Shown here one piece after another: positions 8,726 to 17,537 of a DNA stretch of 35,114 nucleotides. Both the position numbers and the translations under genes were made by a program. Positions within the stretch are counted from its first letter, which is position 1; the number at the start of each line of letters is the position of its first letter. The stretch is from assembly GCA_016840315.1 (NCBI GenBank), contig JAEOSO010000005.1, positions 1 to 35,114 on the forward strand, read 5' to 3'. The notes beneath the pieces were generated by a model. It was not told the origin of the DNA, made no database searches, and worked only from the letters and a program-made list of their open reading frames with translations. The stretch is from Candidatus Borrarchaeota archaeon (GTDB taxonomy: Archaea > Asgardarchaeota > Sifarchaeia > Borrarchaeales > Borrarchaeaceae).

Positions 8726-9355
8726 ATGGTGGTAGATGAAAATTTCATTCATAGAATGACTTTACGTTTTGTAGGAGCTATTAACAAAGTAAGAGAAGAC
8801 AAAATTCGCGAATTAGGAGACTTTTTCCAAATATTGAAAACGCATTATTCCCAGAAACCACAGAGCCATAAGGAAATAAGTTTAATCGAAGTGTTCGAAA
8901 AAATTGAGGTTAAGGTCACAGATAAACTAACGCAAATTATTAATTCGATTACTGTAAAAGCAATTGGTCATCTTGGACAGTTAAGAGAAGAGATTATTCA
9001 AAAAGGAATGATCTTAGATCAAATTACGGAAGTACCTACAAAAGCAGAGACACAACTTTCAACTCAACCTGAGATAATTGATGTAAAAAATATAGAAACC
9101 GCACGTAAGATCAAGGAAGAAATTGTACGGAGAAATCGGATCCTTAAAGAACTGCTAGAAGCTGTGCCGCAGTTCAAAATTCTTGAGATCATAGAAAAAA
9201 CCAAAGCCGACAACTATACGACCCTTAGTAAAGCTACAGGATATTCTAATACAGCCATCCGAAACTACATAAGCGAACTTGAAGAGGGTGGGTTCATTAT
9301 TGTTGATAGATCCAGAAAGCCCTTCATGCTTAAAATTGCAAAAACTCCGTGGTAA
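8726..9355 (+). CDS. coiled-coil protein with C-terminal winged helix
   Basis: 209 residues. Residues about 1-145 are long amphipathic helices rich in Lys, Glu and Ile (KVREDKIRELGDFFQILK; TARKIKEEIVRRNRILKELL). Residues about 148-209 form a winged-helix domain (KILEIIEKTKADNYTTLSKA, then TGYSNTAIRNYISELEEGGF, followed by a wing). This layout suggests a dimerising DNA-binding protein. A clear AAGGGGA ribosome site sits a few bases before the ATG. It is the last gene of the three-gene set. An A-rich stretch, about 65 bases, separates it from the convergent surface-protein gene. No named family recognised. Confidence 0.62.
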   Translation: MVVDENFIHRMTLRFVGAINKVREDKIRELGDFFQILKTHYSQKPQSHKEISLIEVFEKIEVKVTDKLTQIINSITVKAIGHLGQLREEIIQKGMILDQITEVPTKAETQLSTQPEIIDVKNIETARKIKEEIVRRNRILKELLEAVPQFKILEIIEKTKADNYTTLSKATGYSNTAIRNYISELEEGGFIIVDRSRKPFMLKIAKTPW

Positions 9356-9420
9356 TTATAAGTTCTGCTATTACAGATTTCATGGAATAATAATGAATAA
9401 AAAAGAGAAAAAGAATAAGT

Positions 9421-10488
9421 TTATTCTTGTTTTGTACGACGCACTAGAACAATAGCTATGACTGCCAAAACCGCAACTATTACAATTATCTCTATGAACA
9501 GAATGTTGCTCAAGATACCGGGGAGTCCCTGAAAGATAGAAGTAACATCTCCTAATCCTCCAAATCCTCCTTGTCCTTGATCTGTAGGTGAGCTTAGAGA
9601 TTCTGGTACTCCAAGCGACATTTGGTGAACGCGAGACTTACCTATGTTCGAATAACTGGACATTATGGCAATTTGAGTCCCAGTTGCCCTATAGGTATGA
9701 TGTTCATCCGTATCTTGGTTATCCTTATCAGCTAGCCGTATATAACCCATCTGTGCGCCAGTCGAATTAGAAACCGATACAAGGTGCAAATTAGCAACGG
9801 GGAAATCCTTATAGTCGTTCATAGTTTGTACCGACTGTCCATCTATAGTAGCAGCATCTCCTGACTGCATTTCGAGTGATGTGTTTAACGCAAGAACGTT
9901 AAATTCTTTACTAGCGTAGTCCCATTCATCCACAATTACTTCAATTGCCATTTCTACGCCATCTTGAGGCGCATAAACAGCTGCTCCGCTTTCGGAGGAA
10001 AAGATTTTGAAGACGAAGCGCACATCAGCAAAACCCACGTCGTCACCGGTTGTATCTAATATATCACCTCGTACCCTGAAAGTCAACGTTATTTTATCTG
10101 AACCAATCGATTTAGTTACATCATAGCCCTTACCAAAAAGTTGATTTGGATCGTCTATGGCGAAGTTCCGGTAAATAGTGTCTCCATTATCATATCCTGC
10201 GGGATCGGGATTTTTATCGAAGTACTCTGTGATTCCTTTTATGGATAAAGAGAGTTTATGCTTGCCTGTTTCGTTACTGTACCACTCGACGAATGGGCGT
10301 TTCTTAACAAATTTTATTTGAATGTAGTCATTTTCAATGATGAACGAATCCGTTTCTGTGAAAGTAAGTTCCTTAGATTTTTCATCTTGTGCAACAACTG
10401 GGGATGGCATTAGTACCAGGGAAACCATTAAAAACACTAGAATTGCCGATATGAAAAAGGTAAGCAATTTGTTAGATGACCACCTCAT
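9421..10488 (-). CDS. secreted/cell-surface protein with signal peptide and C-terminal membrane anchor
   Basis: 355 residues from ATG 10488. That start is fixed by TGGAGG six bases upstream; the longer frame to 10566 adds an unlikely N-terminus. Residues 1-34 are a signal peptide (basic start, hydrophobic run FFISAILVFLMVSLVLM, then PSPVVAQ). The large middle part is beta-rich and acidic with no recognised domain. Near the C-terminus a Gly/Gln-rich linker (SPTDQGQGGFGGLGD) leads to a single membrane helix (IEIIVIVAVLAVIAIVLV) and an RRTKQE tail. The topology is outside, then a single C-terminal anchor. It is likely an envelope protein of unknown role. Confidence 0.75.
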   Translation of the reverse strand: MRWSSNKLLTFFISAILVFLMVSLVLMPSPVVAQDEKSKELTFTETDSFIIENDYIQIKFVKKRPFVEWYSNETGKHKLSLSIKGITEYFDKNPDPAGYDNGDTIYRNFAIDDPNQLFGKGYDVTKSIGSDKITLTFRVRGDILDTTGDDVGFADVRFVFKIFSSESGAAVYAPQDGVEMAIEVIVDEWDYASKEFNVLALNTSLEMQSGDAATIDGQSVQTMNDYKDFPVANLHLVSVSNSTGAQMGYIRLADKDNQDTDEHHTYRATGTQIAIMSSYSNIGKSRVHQMSLGVPESLSSPTDQGQGGFGGLGDVTSIFQGLPGILSNILFIEIIVIVAVLAVIAIVLVRRTKQE

Positions 10489-10679
10489 AGTAATCCTCCA
10501 AAAAAATATAGAGTTGCATCTCGATTTATTCGATATTATAACCTTGGACAAATTACTATATATCATTTTTTTTAAGTTGACAAAAATTCTTTTGCAAACG
10601 TCATGGTTTGTTAAAGAAACATTTTAAAAAATCAAACACAAAAAATTTCTGATCAATAGTTTCATGCAATTTAAAGACT

Positions 10680-11057
10680 TCATAAAAGTTCAGTGACCTG
10701 TTGAGCCGTTCGTTTCATGTCAAGGAAAATTAGACCTAACAAAGCTCCTTCAGGTGCTAATGCGACTAAAACTGCACTAGGACCTGCAGACATAATAACC
10801 ATATAACCTTGATTGCCCTTCACAAATAATTGTTCCAAATTACCCCGGGTTAACTCGTCAACAGCCCGTTCTCCGAGTGAAAGCATGGCGGCGGTCATAG
10901 CTCCAACGATCTCTTCATTAACGTCAGAGGGCATGGCAGAAGTTATAGGCAAACCCTCACGACTGATAACCGCGCTGGCGGTCAATCCTGAAGAAAGTTC
11001 CATCTTCTTGAGAAGTTTTGTGATTTGCTCTATTTTTGTCGTCGGAGTTTCTTCCAT
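10680..11057 (-). CDS. Roadblock/LC7 domain protein
   Basis: About 125 residues, covering one complete Roadblock/LC7 domain: helix KIEQITKLLKKMELSSGL, strand ASAVISREGLPITSAMPSD, helix EEIVGAMTAAMLSLGERAVDEL, then strands LEQLFVKGNQGYMVIMSAG and AVLVALAPEGALLGLIF, and a last helix. Roadblock proteins dimerise and serve as regulators or platforms for Ras-like GTPases; many archaea, notably Asgards, have several. A start three codons upstream (ATG 11066) is equally possible; I prefer 11057 because GGATGAT sits five bases before it. A GTPase gene lies 10 kb away, but nothing in the sequence links the two. Confidence 0.85.
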   Translation of the reverse strand: MEETPTTKIEQITKLLKKMELSSGLTASAVISREGLPITSAMPSDVNEEIVGAMTAAMLSLGERAVDELTRGNLEQLFVKGNQGYMVIMSAGPSAVLVALAPEGALLGLIFLDMKRTAQQVTELL

Positions 11058-11314
11058 TTTTATCATCCTAATGTGCTATAGGTCTACAAAGGGCTATTAT
11101 TCTTAGACACTAATCTATCTTAAATAAATATTGTCTGTCCTTAATTATGAATTGTTCGCCCTTAGGATAAGCAAAAAGGTATACGAGACGCGATTTTTCT
11201 CGTGAGTTATGAAAAAAAGCATATTTAAAGGCAGCGGGACAGAATTATTATGATATACTCCATTGAAAAAAATCGACTTCAGTAACAAGTAATGACAAAT
11301 ATTTGGGTGTCCTA

Positions 11315-11842
11315 ATGTCCACTAGAAATGAATCGTCAAAATACACAGCAAAGGATGTTAAAATAAGATATGCAACAAAAGAAGACGTTGTAATTCTCAA
11401 AAAGATGTTCAACAAGGTTGTTCAAGAAAAGCGATTTTTGCCTACCCTGCAAGAAATAGATATAGAAGAAGTTGAGAATGGATGGCTTGACTTTAGATTT
11501 CAAAATTCTATTGTAGTAGCAGAAATTAAAGGTGAAGTAGTAGGACAGGTTCAATTGGAGCGGTTAGAAGATGCTGCTGCTCAGCATGTATGCGAAATTG
11601 GAATAATAATAGACCCTGATTATCGAGGGAAAGGTGTAGGGAGCGCATTGTTGGAGAAGGCAATACAAACAGCAAAACACCTGGGATTCGAGAAAATCAC
11701 CCTTAGCGTATTTTCCACTAATAATAAGGCAATTAAGTTATACACAAAGTTGGGATTTATTGAAGTTGGCAGAAGAGAGAAACAGTTTAAGATAATGAAT
11801 AAATATATTGATGAAATACTAATGGAACGTTTTCTAACGTAG
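11315..11842 (+). CDS. GNAT-family N-acetyltransferase
   Basis: 175 residues. The acetyl-CoA-binding motif A is visible as EIGIIIDPDYRGKGVGSALL (RGKGVG at 104-109), followed by motif B (KITLSVFSTNNKAIKLYTKL, then GFIEVGRR). The N-terminus VKIRYATKEDVVILKKMF is the usual first strand and helix. Such enzymes acetylate amines of proteins or small molecules; the substrate is unknown. ATG 11315 is chosen with GGGTG just before it; an in-frame TTG at 11303 overlaps that ribosome site. A TATA-like ATATTTAAA lies around 11219-11228. Divergent from the Roadblock gene. Confidence 0.88.
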   Translation: MSTRNESSKYTAKDVKIRYATKEDVVILKKMFNKVVQEKRFLPTLQEIDIEEVENGWLDFRFQNSIVVAEIKGEVVGQVQLERLEDAAAQHVCEIGIIIDPDYRGKGVGSALLEKAIQTAKHLGFEKITLSVFSTNNKAIKLYTKLGFIEVGRREKQFKIMNKYIDEILMERFLT

Positions 11843-12056
11843 AAAACGCATGAAATACATTAAAAAGATTTTATTTAGTGAGAAAACTATTTTGATAATT
11901 TAAGGGGTTTATCTTCGAGCCATAATATTTTTAAGTTTTCTATTTTTAATAAGGAGTCGGAAAGAACGTATTGACAGCCTTAGCAATCACATAATTGTTT
12001 CTAGAAAGTAGAATAAGTAAAAATATGATAAGAGATCTAAAGTAATAGGTGAGCTT

Positions 12057-12452
12057 ATGGATGATTCAGAACTTGAAAAAATCAGAGAAAGAAAAAGGGC
12101 TCATTTACAAAAAGCACTTGAGGCTAAGAAGAAAGAAGAGGAAGCGAAGAAAGACGAAGAAATAAAAGCGAAAACTCTTGAAGAGCGTAAGAAACAATTG
12201 ATTCAACAACTTCTAATGCCAGATGCCTTAGTTTATTTAAACAATATTAGAAAAAATAACGAACCTTTGGCAAATAAAATTGTAGATACGATCATGTTGA
12301 TGTATGTAAATCACTTAATTGATGAAAAACTAACTCTTGTAGATGTTAAAGCTGTGGAGCGGCGGTATACAGGGCAGGAATCGTCTATAATGGTAAAAAG
12401 ACGTGGAAAAGATCCTAAAACGCTTTCTGACGAAATTACTGGCGAACAATAG
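12057..12452 (+). CDS. PDCD5-like DNA-binding protein (TFAR19 family)
   Basis: 131 residues, close to the usual size. It starts with the family pattern MDDSELEKIRERKRAHLQKA, followed by a charged Lys/Glu helix. The conserved core holds LLMPDALVYLNNIR, VDTIMLMYVNHLIDEKLT and then DVKAVERRY, with a basic tail (IMVKRRGKD). Archaeal and eukaryotic members bind nucleic acid; the precise role is not known. AGGTGAGCTT directly precedes the ATG. It converges with the HDAC-like gene with only 9 bases between stops. Confidence 0.93.
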   Translation: MDDSELEKIRERKRAHLQKALEAKKKEEEAKKDEEIKAKTLEERKKQLIQQLLMPDALVYLNNIRKNNEPLANKIVDTIMLMYVNHLIDEKLTLVDVKAVERRYTGQESSIMVKRRGKDPKTLSDEITGEQ

Positions 12453-12461
12453 CGTGTCATT

Positions 12462-13535
12462 TCATCTATCGGGTTTTTCTGGATTTAAAAAGGGTAACAA
12501 TTCATCTACAATTTGTTCTGTTTTCTCCATCACGTTAATGTTCTCATATGGCTCCTTTTCGCAATTATCATCATAGGGCGTTAAATCTAGATTTAACTTG
12601 GCTAATTCATTTATCACCACTGCCCAGCAAAGAGATGCTGCCAACGGGTCGTAACCACCTCCACCAAGAACAATTAATTTTGTCTTAGGCCACGTGTCGT
12701 CCAAGAGTTCTCGAAGTGTTCGTGCTACTGTTTGATACGCAGTCTTTGTTAACAATAAATGACTTTGCCAATCTCTACAATGTCCATCTACACCAGATTG
12801 AAATATTATGAAATCAGGCTCGTAAGAAGTAACTATAGGCAAAAAAGTAGAGTTAAATGCATACTGAAATGCATCGTCATCAGCCCAAATTGGGATCGGA
12901 ACATTTAGATGATAACCGTACCCTTCACCTTCTCCGAAAAGTTGTTCATCAGAATAAGGATATAAAGATTCACCGCTTTCGTGAAATGAAAGTGTAAAGA
13001 ATCTGGGGGTATCTTTAAAGAAAAGGTATGTTCCGTCGCCAAAATGAGCATCGATTTCCACATACAATATCCGTTGAAATCCTCTATTTAATAAAATCGT
13101 CCCTAATATATTCACATCGTTGAAGATGCAATATCCTCTAGCTTGATTTGGCATCGCATGATGAAAACCACCCGAGAGATTCATTGCGCATTTTACATGT
13201 CCACGCAATACTGAATGCAAAGCTGTTATTGATCCGCCTGTAGTTAACCTCGCAACCTCAAATATACCTTTATAAGCAGGTGTGTCCGCATCAAATTCAC
13301 CTTTTCCGTGTTCACTAAGCCTTTGAACTAGCTGTAAGTGATCTTCTGTATGTGCAAGTAAGATCTCATAATTAGTAGCAGGCTCTGGTTCAATTAATTT
13401 AACAGAATCTAGAATTCCAACCTCATCAAAGAATCGAATACTTTCTAAATAACGAGTTCCTTGAAGGGGATGATTGGGGGGGTTCAGAACATCTGCATAT
13501 TTTGGACTATAGACGATCCCAAATTCCCGACTCAT
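12462..13535 (-). CDS. histone-deacetylase superfamily amidohydrolase
   Basis: 357 residues with arginase/HDAC-fold motifs: GGFHHA (His125-His126, the catalytic pair), YVEIDAHFGDGT (zinc ligands Asp162 and His164), QSGVDGH (third ligand Asp250), GEGEGYGYHLNVP and GGGGY (catalytic Tyr295). It should remove acetyl or similar acyl groups from lysine, polyamine or small-molecule amides. Two positions differ from the common DIDVHHGDG: Glu160 replaces the structural first Asp and Phe165 replaces the His after the ligand His. All zinc and catalytic residues are kept, so activity is expected. ATG start with AGGACGTG upstream. The true substrate is not readable from sequence. Confidence 0.9.
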   Translation of the reverse strand: MSREFGIVYSPKYADVLNPPNHPLQGTRYLESIRFFDEVGILDSVKLIEPEPATNYEILLAHTEDHLQLVQRLSEHGKGEFDADTPAYKGIFEVARLTTGGSITALHSVLRGHVKCAMNLSGGFHHAMPNQARGYCIFNDVNILGTILLNRGFQRILYVEIDAHFGDGTYLFFKDTPRFFTLSFHESGESLYPYSDEQLFGEGEGYGYHLNVPIPIWADDDAFQYAFNSTFLPIVTSYEPDFIIFQSGVDGHCRDWQSHLLLTKTAYQTVARTLRELLDDTWPKTKLIVLGGGGYDPLAASLCWAVVINELAKLNLDLTPYDDNCEKEPYENINVMEKTEQIVDELLPFLNPEKPDR

Positions 13536-13599
13536 GGATTACACGTCCTTAAATAAAAATAGAGCAAAAATTCAGATAGAAGATTGTACGCACTTAAAA

Positions 13600-14040
13600 T
13601 CAACGTGTTTCATATTCGTATTCTGAATAATGAATATAGAGAATAAATAGGAAGATCCCAATTAAGACATAATAGAGATGCCATGCGAATAGATATTGCA
13701 CCACTTGCTCTGGCGCAGTTCTCGGATAATCCCACATAAAATACGCAATGATAGCCGTTAAAATGGCGGGTGTCAGTACTTCATTCCATCCTGGAAGATC
13801 TCCAGCCCTTTCCCGATATGTTGCTAATGCTAGTACGAACCCAACATAGAAGAAAACGAGCAAAAGCACACGTACGAAGGTCATCAACGAAATTCTGTAA
13901 GTAAAATCTTCACCTATAGTTAAATTTTCAGTTCTAACGTCAGAAATGAATCTAAATCGCCCAGGGTCACCCCATATCCAAAAAGTTATCCCAATGCAAA
14001 AGCCGGCGATTATTAGACCGATAAGTATGGCCCTGTTCAT
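13600..14040 (-). CDS. hypothetical four-helix membrane protein
   Basis: About 146 residues with four predicted membrane helices: AILIGLIIAGFCIGITFWIW near the N-terminus, FVRVLLLVFFYVGFVLAL, LTPAILTAIIAYFMW and YVLIGIFLFILYI near the C-terminus. The loop between helices 1 and 2 is about 30 residues with charged positions and is probably outside. No family recognised. I take ATG 14040; a TTG at 14064 in the same frame would add eight residues. It is on the same strand as, and 64 bases upstream of, the HDAC-like gene, so the two might be co-transcribed. Confidence 0.6.
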   Translation of the reverse strand: MNRAILIGLIIAGFCIGITFWIWGDPGRFRFISDVRTENLTIGEDFTYRISLMTFVRVLLLVFFYVGFVLALATYRERAGDLPGWNEVLTPAILTAIIAYFMWDYPRTAPEQVVQYLFAWHLYYVLIGIFLFILYIHYSEYEYETR

Positions 14041-14198
14041 TTTATTTTGCCAAAATGTATACAACTATGTCCACCACTCAAAACTTAACTCTTCTTTATT
14101 AATAAAAATGTTATAGGTTTAACATTTTCAAGAAATTATCTCTCTAATCATAATATTCAGTTTTTAAAAAACCATCGCTTTTGTGCCATAAGCTTTTT

Positions 14199-14423
14199 AT
14201 GGAAGAAGCGCAAATTTCAAGTAGCGAAATCAATTGGGGAAGAGGCAGAATGGATAGACCTGACGAATATATCTGTATTAAGTGTGATTCAAGGTTCCAA
14301 GAGGCGGAGTATAAACAATTTGAAGATGAAGATGGGCTATTTAAACTTCATCCTACATGCCCAAAATGTGGTTCAACAGAAATCACGCTAAAACAATGGA
14401 TTAAAGAGAAGAAGCAAGAATAG
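14199..14423 (+). CDS. small zinc-ribbon protein
   Basis: About 74 residues, or 51 more if it starts at the internal ATG 14250. Two Cys pairs, YICIKCDSRF and HPTCPKCGST, make a zinc ribbon. The acidic spacer between them (EAEYKQFEDEDG) is typical of small archaeal zinc-ribbon proteins. The internal ATG (MDRPDEYICIKC) has AGAGG five bases upstream and is a credible alternative start of a 57-residue protein. Function not recognised; such proteins often act as transcription or translation accessory factors. Confidence 0.6.
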   Translation: MEEAQISSSEINWGRGRMDRPDEYICIKCDSRFQEAEYKQFEDEDGLFKLHPTCPKCGSTEITLKQWIKEKKQE

Positions 14424-14545
14424 TTTGAAACGCTCCGTACTCTTAGCTTGTTTTTCCTTCATCGTTTTCTAGACGTTATTTCTATTTAAAATGTTGAAGT
14501 TATGAAGGTATTTATCGTTATCACTCTCTAAATAACACAAAAATA

Positions 14546-14992
14546 ATGTTGGCGATGTTCTTGCCCCTTTTCAAAGAAGTCGTATTAGCGAAGAATTTAC
14601 ACAGGAAAATGCTAGAAGTAGCAAGAAACAGTTATCCGTTGGAAGGATGCGGAATTTTATTTGGTCATATCGATAATAACAAAGCAATAATTAGGGACGT
14701 TATTGAAACCGAAAATAGTGCTGACAATCCTACTGTGAGATTTTACATCGATCCTGAGTTGTTTTATACCATTCTTATATCTGCCGAAGAGTCAGGACTT
14801 GAATTCTTAGGAATCTTTCATTCACATCCAACACAGCCGAATCCATCAAATTGGGATCTTGAATACATGAAGTTACATCAAAATGTTTGGATAATAATTC
14901 AATCTCTCAACCGAGAAGAGAAGAAACTGAAAATGAAGGCTTTTCAGTGGTATAACAAAAAACTTTTTGATGTCAAATTGAAAATAACCTAA
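14546..14992 (+). CDS. JAMM/MPN-domain metalloprotease (RPN11/AMSH/RadC-fold)
   Basis: 148-residue stand-alone Mov34/JAB domain. The JAMM zinc site is complete: Glu33 in PLEGCGILFG, His92 and His94 in FHSHPTQP, Ser101 and Asp104 in PSNWD. Such enzymes cleave isopeptide or peptide bonds next to ubiquitin-like proteins. In archaea they process SAMP/ubiquitin-like modifiers or sulfur-carrier proteins. No ubiquitin-like, E1 or E2 gene is nearby, so the partner is unknown. Start ATG 14546, or ATG 14555 three codons later. Confidence 0.87.
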   Translation: MLAMFLPLFKEVVLAKNLHRKMLEVARNSYPLEGCGILFGHIDNNKAIIRDVIETENSADNPTVRFYIDPELFYTILISAEESGLEFLGIFHSHPTQPNPSNWDLEYMKLHQNVWIIIQSLNREEKKLKMKAFQWYNKKLFDVKLKIT

Positions 14993-15128
14993 TCTAGGTT
15001 TCGATTACAAAAAATGTCGTTATACTCATTTTAATGATTATAAATGAATTCAGACTATAACACTTACAATTTTATATAGAACGTGTGACACATAGGGATG
15101 AGCTGAAAATTGGAAGGACGAATGAAGA

Positions 15129-15338
15129 ATGAGTACAAAACGTATTAAAAAACCAGAGGCCCTCTTAAAACACACACATTGTAAAAACTGCGGAGTATCA
15201 ATTCCATTCGGAAAGGAGTACTGCGGCCCTGAATGTGAGATCGATTACCAGAAATTTAAAAGGAGGCAGCAATATCAAATGATCGCAATCGTTGTGGCAT
15301 TAATAATCGTCGTTGCGTTTGTGTTTCTCACTCGGTAA
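15129..15338 (+). CDS. DUF2116-like zinc-ribbon protein with C-terminal membrane helix
   Basis: 69 residues. A zinc-binding motif HTHCKNCGVSIP, then EYCGPECEIDYQK, matches the small archaeal DUF2116 type. It is followed by a basic stretch (KFKRRQQYQ) and a single C-terminal membrane helix (MIAIVVALIIVVAFVFL). The expected topology is tail-anchored, with the ribbon in the cytoplasm. GGAAGGA lies about 10 bases ahead of the ATG. Function unknown, but the family is widespread in archaea. Confidence 0.82.
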   Translation: MSTKRIKKPEALLKHTHCKNCGVSIPFGKEYCGPECEIDYQKFKRRQQYQMIAIVVALIIVVAFVFLTR

Positions 15339-15524
15339 AACTGTTGACATTCAGAGAGGTTCTAGTAAAAACATTATTATCAAAATAACGTTTTCCCAAA
15401 TCTTAAGATATAAAAATGATCGGATTCCAATAATGGTTTATAATATATTAGGAACGGTTACATTCTCATCTTTAATGCATCAATGTCAAATTTCATTGAA
15501 GAGATTGCAATTAGGTGGATAGAA

Positions 15525-16628
15525 ATGTCTACTAATGGGAAAATCGTACTCTATGAGGAACCAGGTGGCATTTATCGAGTAGAAGTTGAGCTTCCTTTAA
15601 GTTCAAAGGTGAAGCCGGAAGAATTTCCTAAAATAAGGGACGAGCTTGAAATACCTTCCTATGTAGATTTAGAGTATTTACCGATAAAAAGCGCATTAGT
15701 TATGCTAACAGCGGCAAGAAATGCCCATCAACTTCACAAAGAATTTCCTGACGTCGTTCGGAAAAGAATATCAAAAAAACCCTTAGATATCCTTATTTTT
15801 GGCGGGGGCGCATTTAAACTCCATTGTCCAAGTTGTAACGCTGGCGGTGTCTTTGAAAGGGAACTCCATGATATTGACATCGTTGTACCTAGGAAACAGG
15901 GAGGAGCGATAAGAAAACTTCTCCTTGCATTAAGCGATCTCTACGGAACAATGTTTCTGCACTTTATGAGCACCAGCGACAGAATTTTTGCAATGCAGAG
16001 GCGGGGTTCTCGCTTTCGCTTACGTTCGATCAAAACAATAAGTAACGAGGAGGGTCATCCGACAGTGGAAGTTATGGACATCCTGACGAATGAAATTGAT
16101 ATGAGACACACTGTTAATGTCGAGGATGAACTCAAAGAAGACCCGAAAAAACTGTTATATACTATTGGTCTAGAAAAAATGCTCGCAACGAAATGCCAAT
16201 TTATCATGGATATGGATAAAGCTGTTCAGAAGCAATTAGAAGAACAAGGAGTATTATATAGGCAACTTCACTACGAGCATTATAAAAAAGATAAAATCAT
16301 AATTGGAATGGAAAAGAAAGACATAAAAGATGTTAGCGCAGCCTTCCTTGATCATCCTCTTGGTGAAGGCCCAGAAACAATTGATGTAGAAAAAATGAAG
16401 CAAATCCTCTCAGATAAAAAAATTCTTAAAACCGTTCGCTTAAACCTTGAGAATCTCTTGCATAATCAAGATGTACTTGAATCAGCTGGAGCATCAACCA
16501 GTCAAATATCGACTATTACGACCAAAATTGAAGACTTGTTAGAGCAGCTTCCTAAGTCTGACAAAAAGTGGAGTAAGCCATGGTGGAACCTTGACGTGGA
16601 AACACCAGAAATTTTTGAGGGCCACTAA
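15525..16628 (+). CDS. nucleotidyltransferase-fold protein
   Basis: 367 residues from ATG 15525, chosen because AGGTGGAT lies a few bases upstream; an in-frame ATG at 15483 would add 14 residues. Residues about 86-120 show the nucleotidyltransferase pattern: LDILIFGGGAFKLH (GGGA at 93-96), then HDIDIVVPR with the metal-binding D-x-D at Asp116 and Asp118. A Cys pair (HCPSCNAGG, Cys101/Cys104) sits between them, an unusual insertion. The helical C-terminal half has coiled-coil character. Related folds transfer nucleotides to proteins, tRNA or antibiotics; no specific assignment is possible. Confidence 0.6.
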   Translation: MSTNGKIVLYEEPGGIYRVEVELPLSSKVKPEEFPKIRDELEIPSYVDLEYLPIKSALVMLTAARNAHQLHKEFPDVVRKRISKKPLDILIFGGGAFKLHCPSCNAGGVFERELHDIDIVVPRKQGGAIRKLLLALSDLYGTMFLHFMSTSDRIFAMQRRGSRFRLRSIKTISNEEGHPTVEVMDILTNEIDMRHTVNVEDELKEDPKKLLYTIGLEKMLATKCQFIMDMDKAVQKQLEEQGVLYRQLHYEHYKKDKIIIGMEKKDIKDVSAAFLDHPLGEGPETIDVEKMKQILSDKKILKTVRLNLENLLHNQDVLESAGASTSQISTITTKIEDLLEQLPKSDKKWSKPWWNLDVETPEIFEGH

Positions 16629-16675
16629 CAAATTAGTTGTGCTTAGATAGCATAAAGAATTCCTGCGTAAGCAAA

Positions 16676-17365
16676 TCACCACTCTCTTTTCGGTTTTATT
16701 TGCTTGAAATCCTTGAGACGTAAAATCTTAAGAAGTTGTTTGCTTAACCAGGTATCCCCTTGAACTATGATTTTGCGTTGTGGATCTGTAAGAGCTAAAC
16801 CAATTTCCTTTGTTCTAAAATTTAAAGTAGTGCCTTTTGCGGGACGTTCAAAGCCCCGTCCATTTACAATGACAAACAGCCATTTAAATTTTTTCTCCAT
16901 AAGCCATCTTTCTGCAGATTTAATAACATCTGATATATTCGACGCTGTTACCCAGTCTTTGAAATCGAAAATGAAAGTGGCTACGTCCCATTTTGGAGTC
17001 ATGACCGCGGCAATCTTTGCTAGGAGGAAGCCATCAGCCATTCCAGTATTGCCGTACAGCAGATACTTTGCTTTAACTTTATAAAGGGCTACATCTTCCT
17101 CAATGGCATACCACATTGCTACGCCTCTGTTTTTCCTCATCTTTGTCTTGACCCACTCAACGAAATCTTCTTCCAGTAGTGCTTCAGCCTCTGTTTTTTC
17201 AGACCTAAGAGCATATACAAGTGACCCAAAACCTACAAAAATCATAGCGATGCCATAATAAGGGAATGCAATAAAAATAAATACGCCAATCATAAGTAGA
17301 ACGACGCCGATGCCCATAAGCGTCCTCCTAGAGAAAACTTTATCCGTATCAGACATTTTTTTCAC
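16676..17365 (-). CDS. hypothetical membrane protein with soluble alpha/beta C-terminal domain
   Basis: 229 residues. Two adjacent membrane helices (TLMGIGVVLLMIGVFIFIAF and YYGIAMIFVGFGSLVYAL) near the N-terminus are followed by a cytoplasmic domain of about 165 residues, with strands such as KWDVATFIFDFKDW and KWLFVIVNGRGF. The domain is somewhat reminiscent of restriction-endonuclease-like folds (ATFIFDFK followed by an alpha/beta arrangement), but no catalytic set can be assigned. Start GTG 17365 with GGATGG just upstream; ATG 17356 is the alternative. No known family recognised. Confidence 0.55.
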   Translation of the reverse strand: MKKMSDTDKVFSRRTLMGIGVVLLMIGVFIFIAFPYYGIAMIFVGFGSLVYALRSEKTEAEALLEEDFVEWVKTKMRKNRGVAMWYAIEEDVALYKVKAKYLLYGNTGMADGFLLAKIAAVMTPKWDVATFIFDFKDWVTASNISDVIKSAERWLMEKKFKWLFVIVNGRGFERPAKGTTLNFRTKEIGLALTDPQRKIIVQGDTWLSKQLLKILRLKDFKQIKPKREW

Positions 17366-17537
17366 ATACCATCCTTTGAGTATCGAAAACTTTTCAACCC
17401 ATCCTTTATTGGATTACAAATATAACATTATTTATTTTGTAAGAAAGAAAAGATGGCATAGTCAATCTATCAATTAGACGAGATCAGTTATTGAGTGAAA
17501 GCTAGTGGTACAGATATTTCAATACTCTTTCAAGCCG

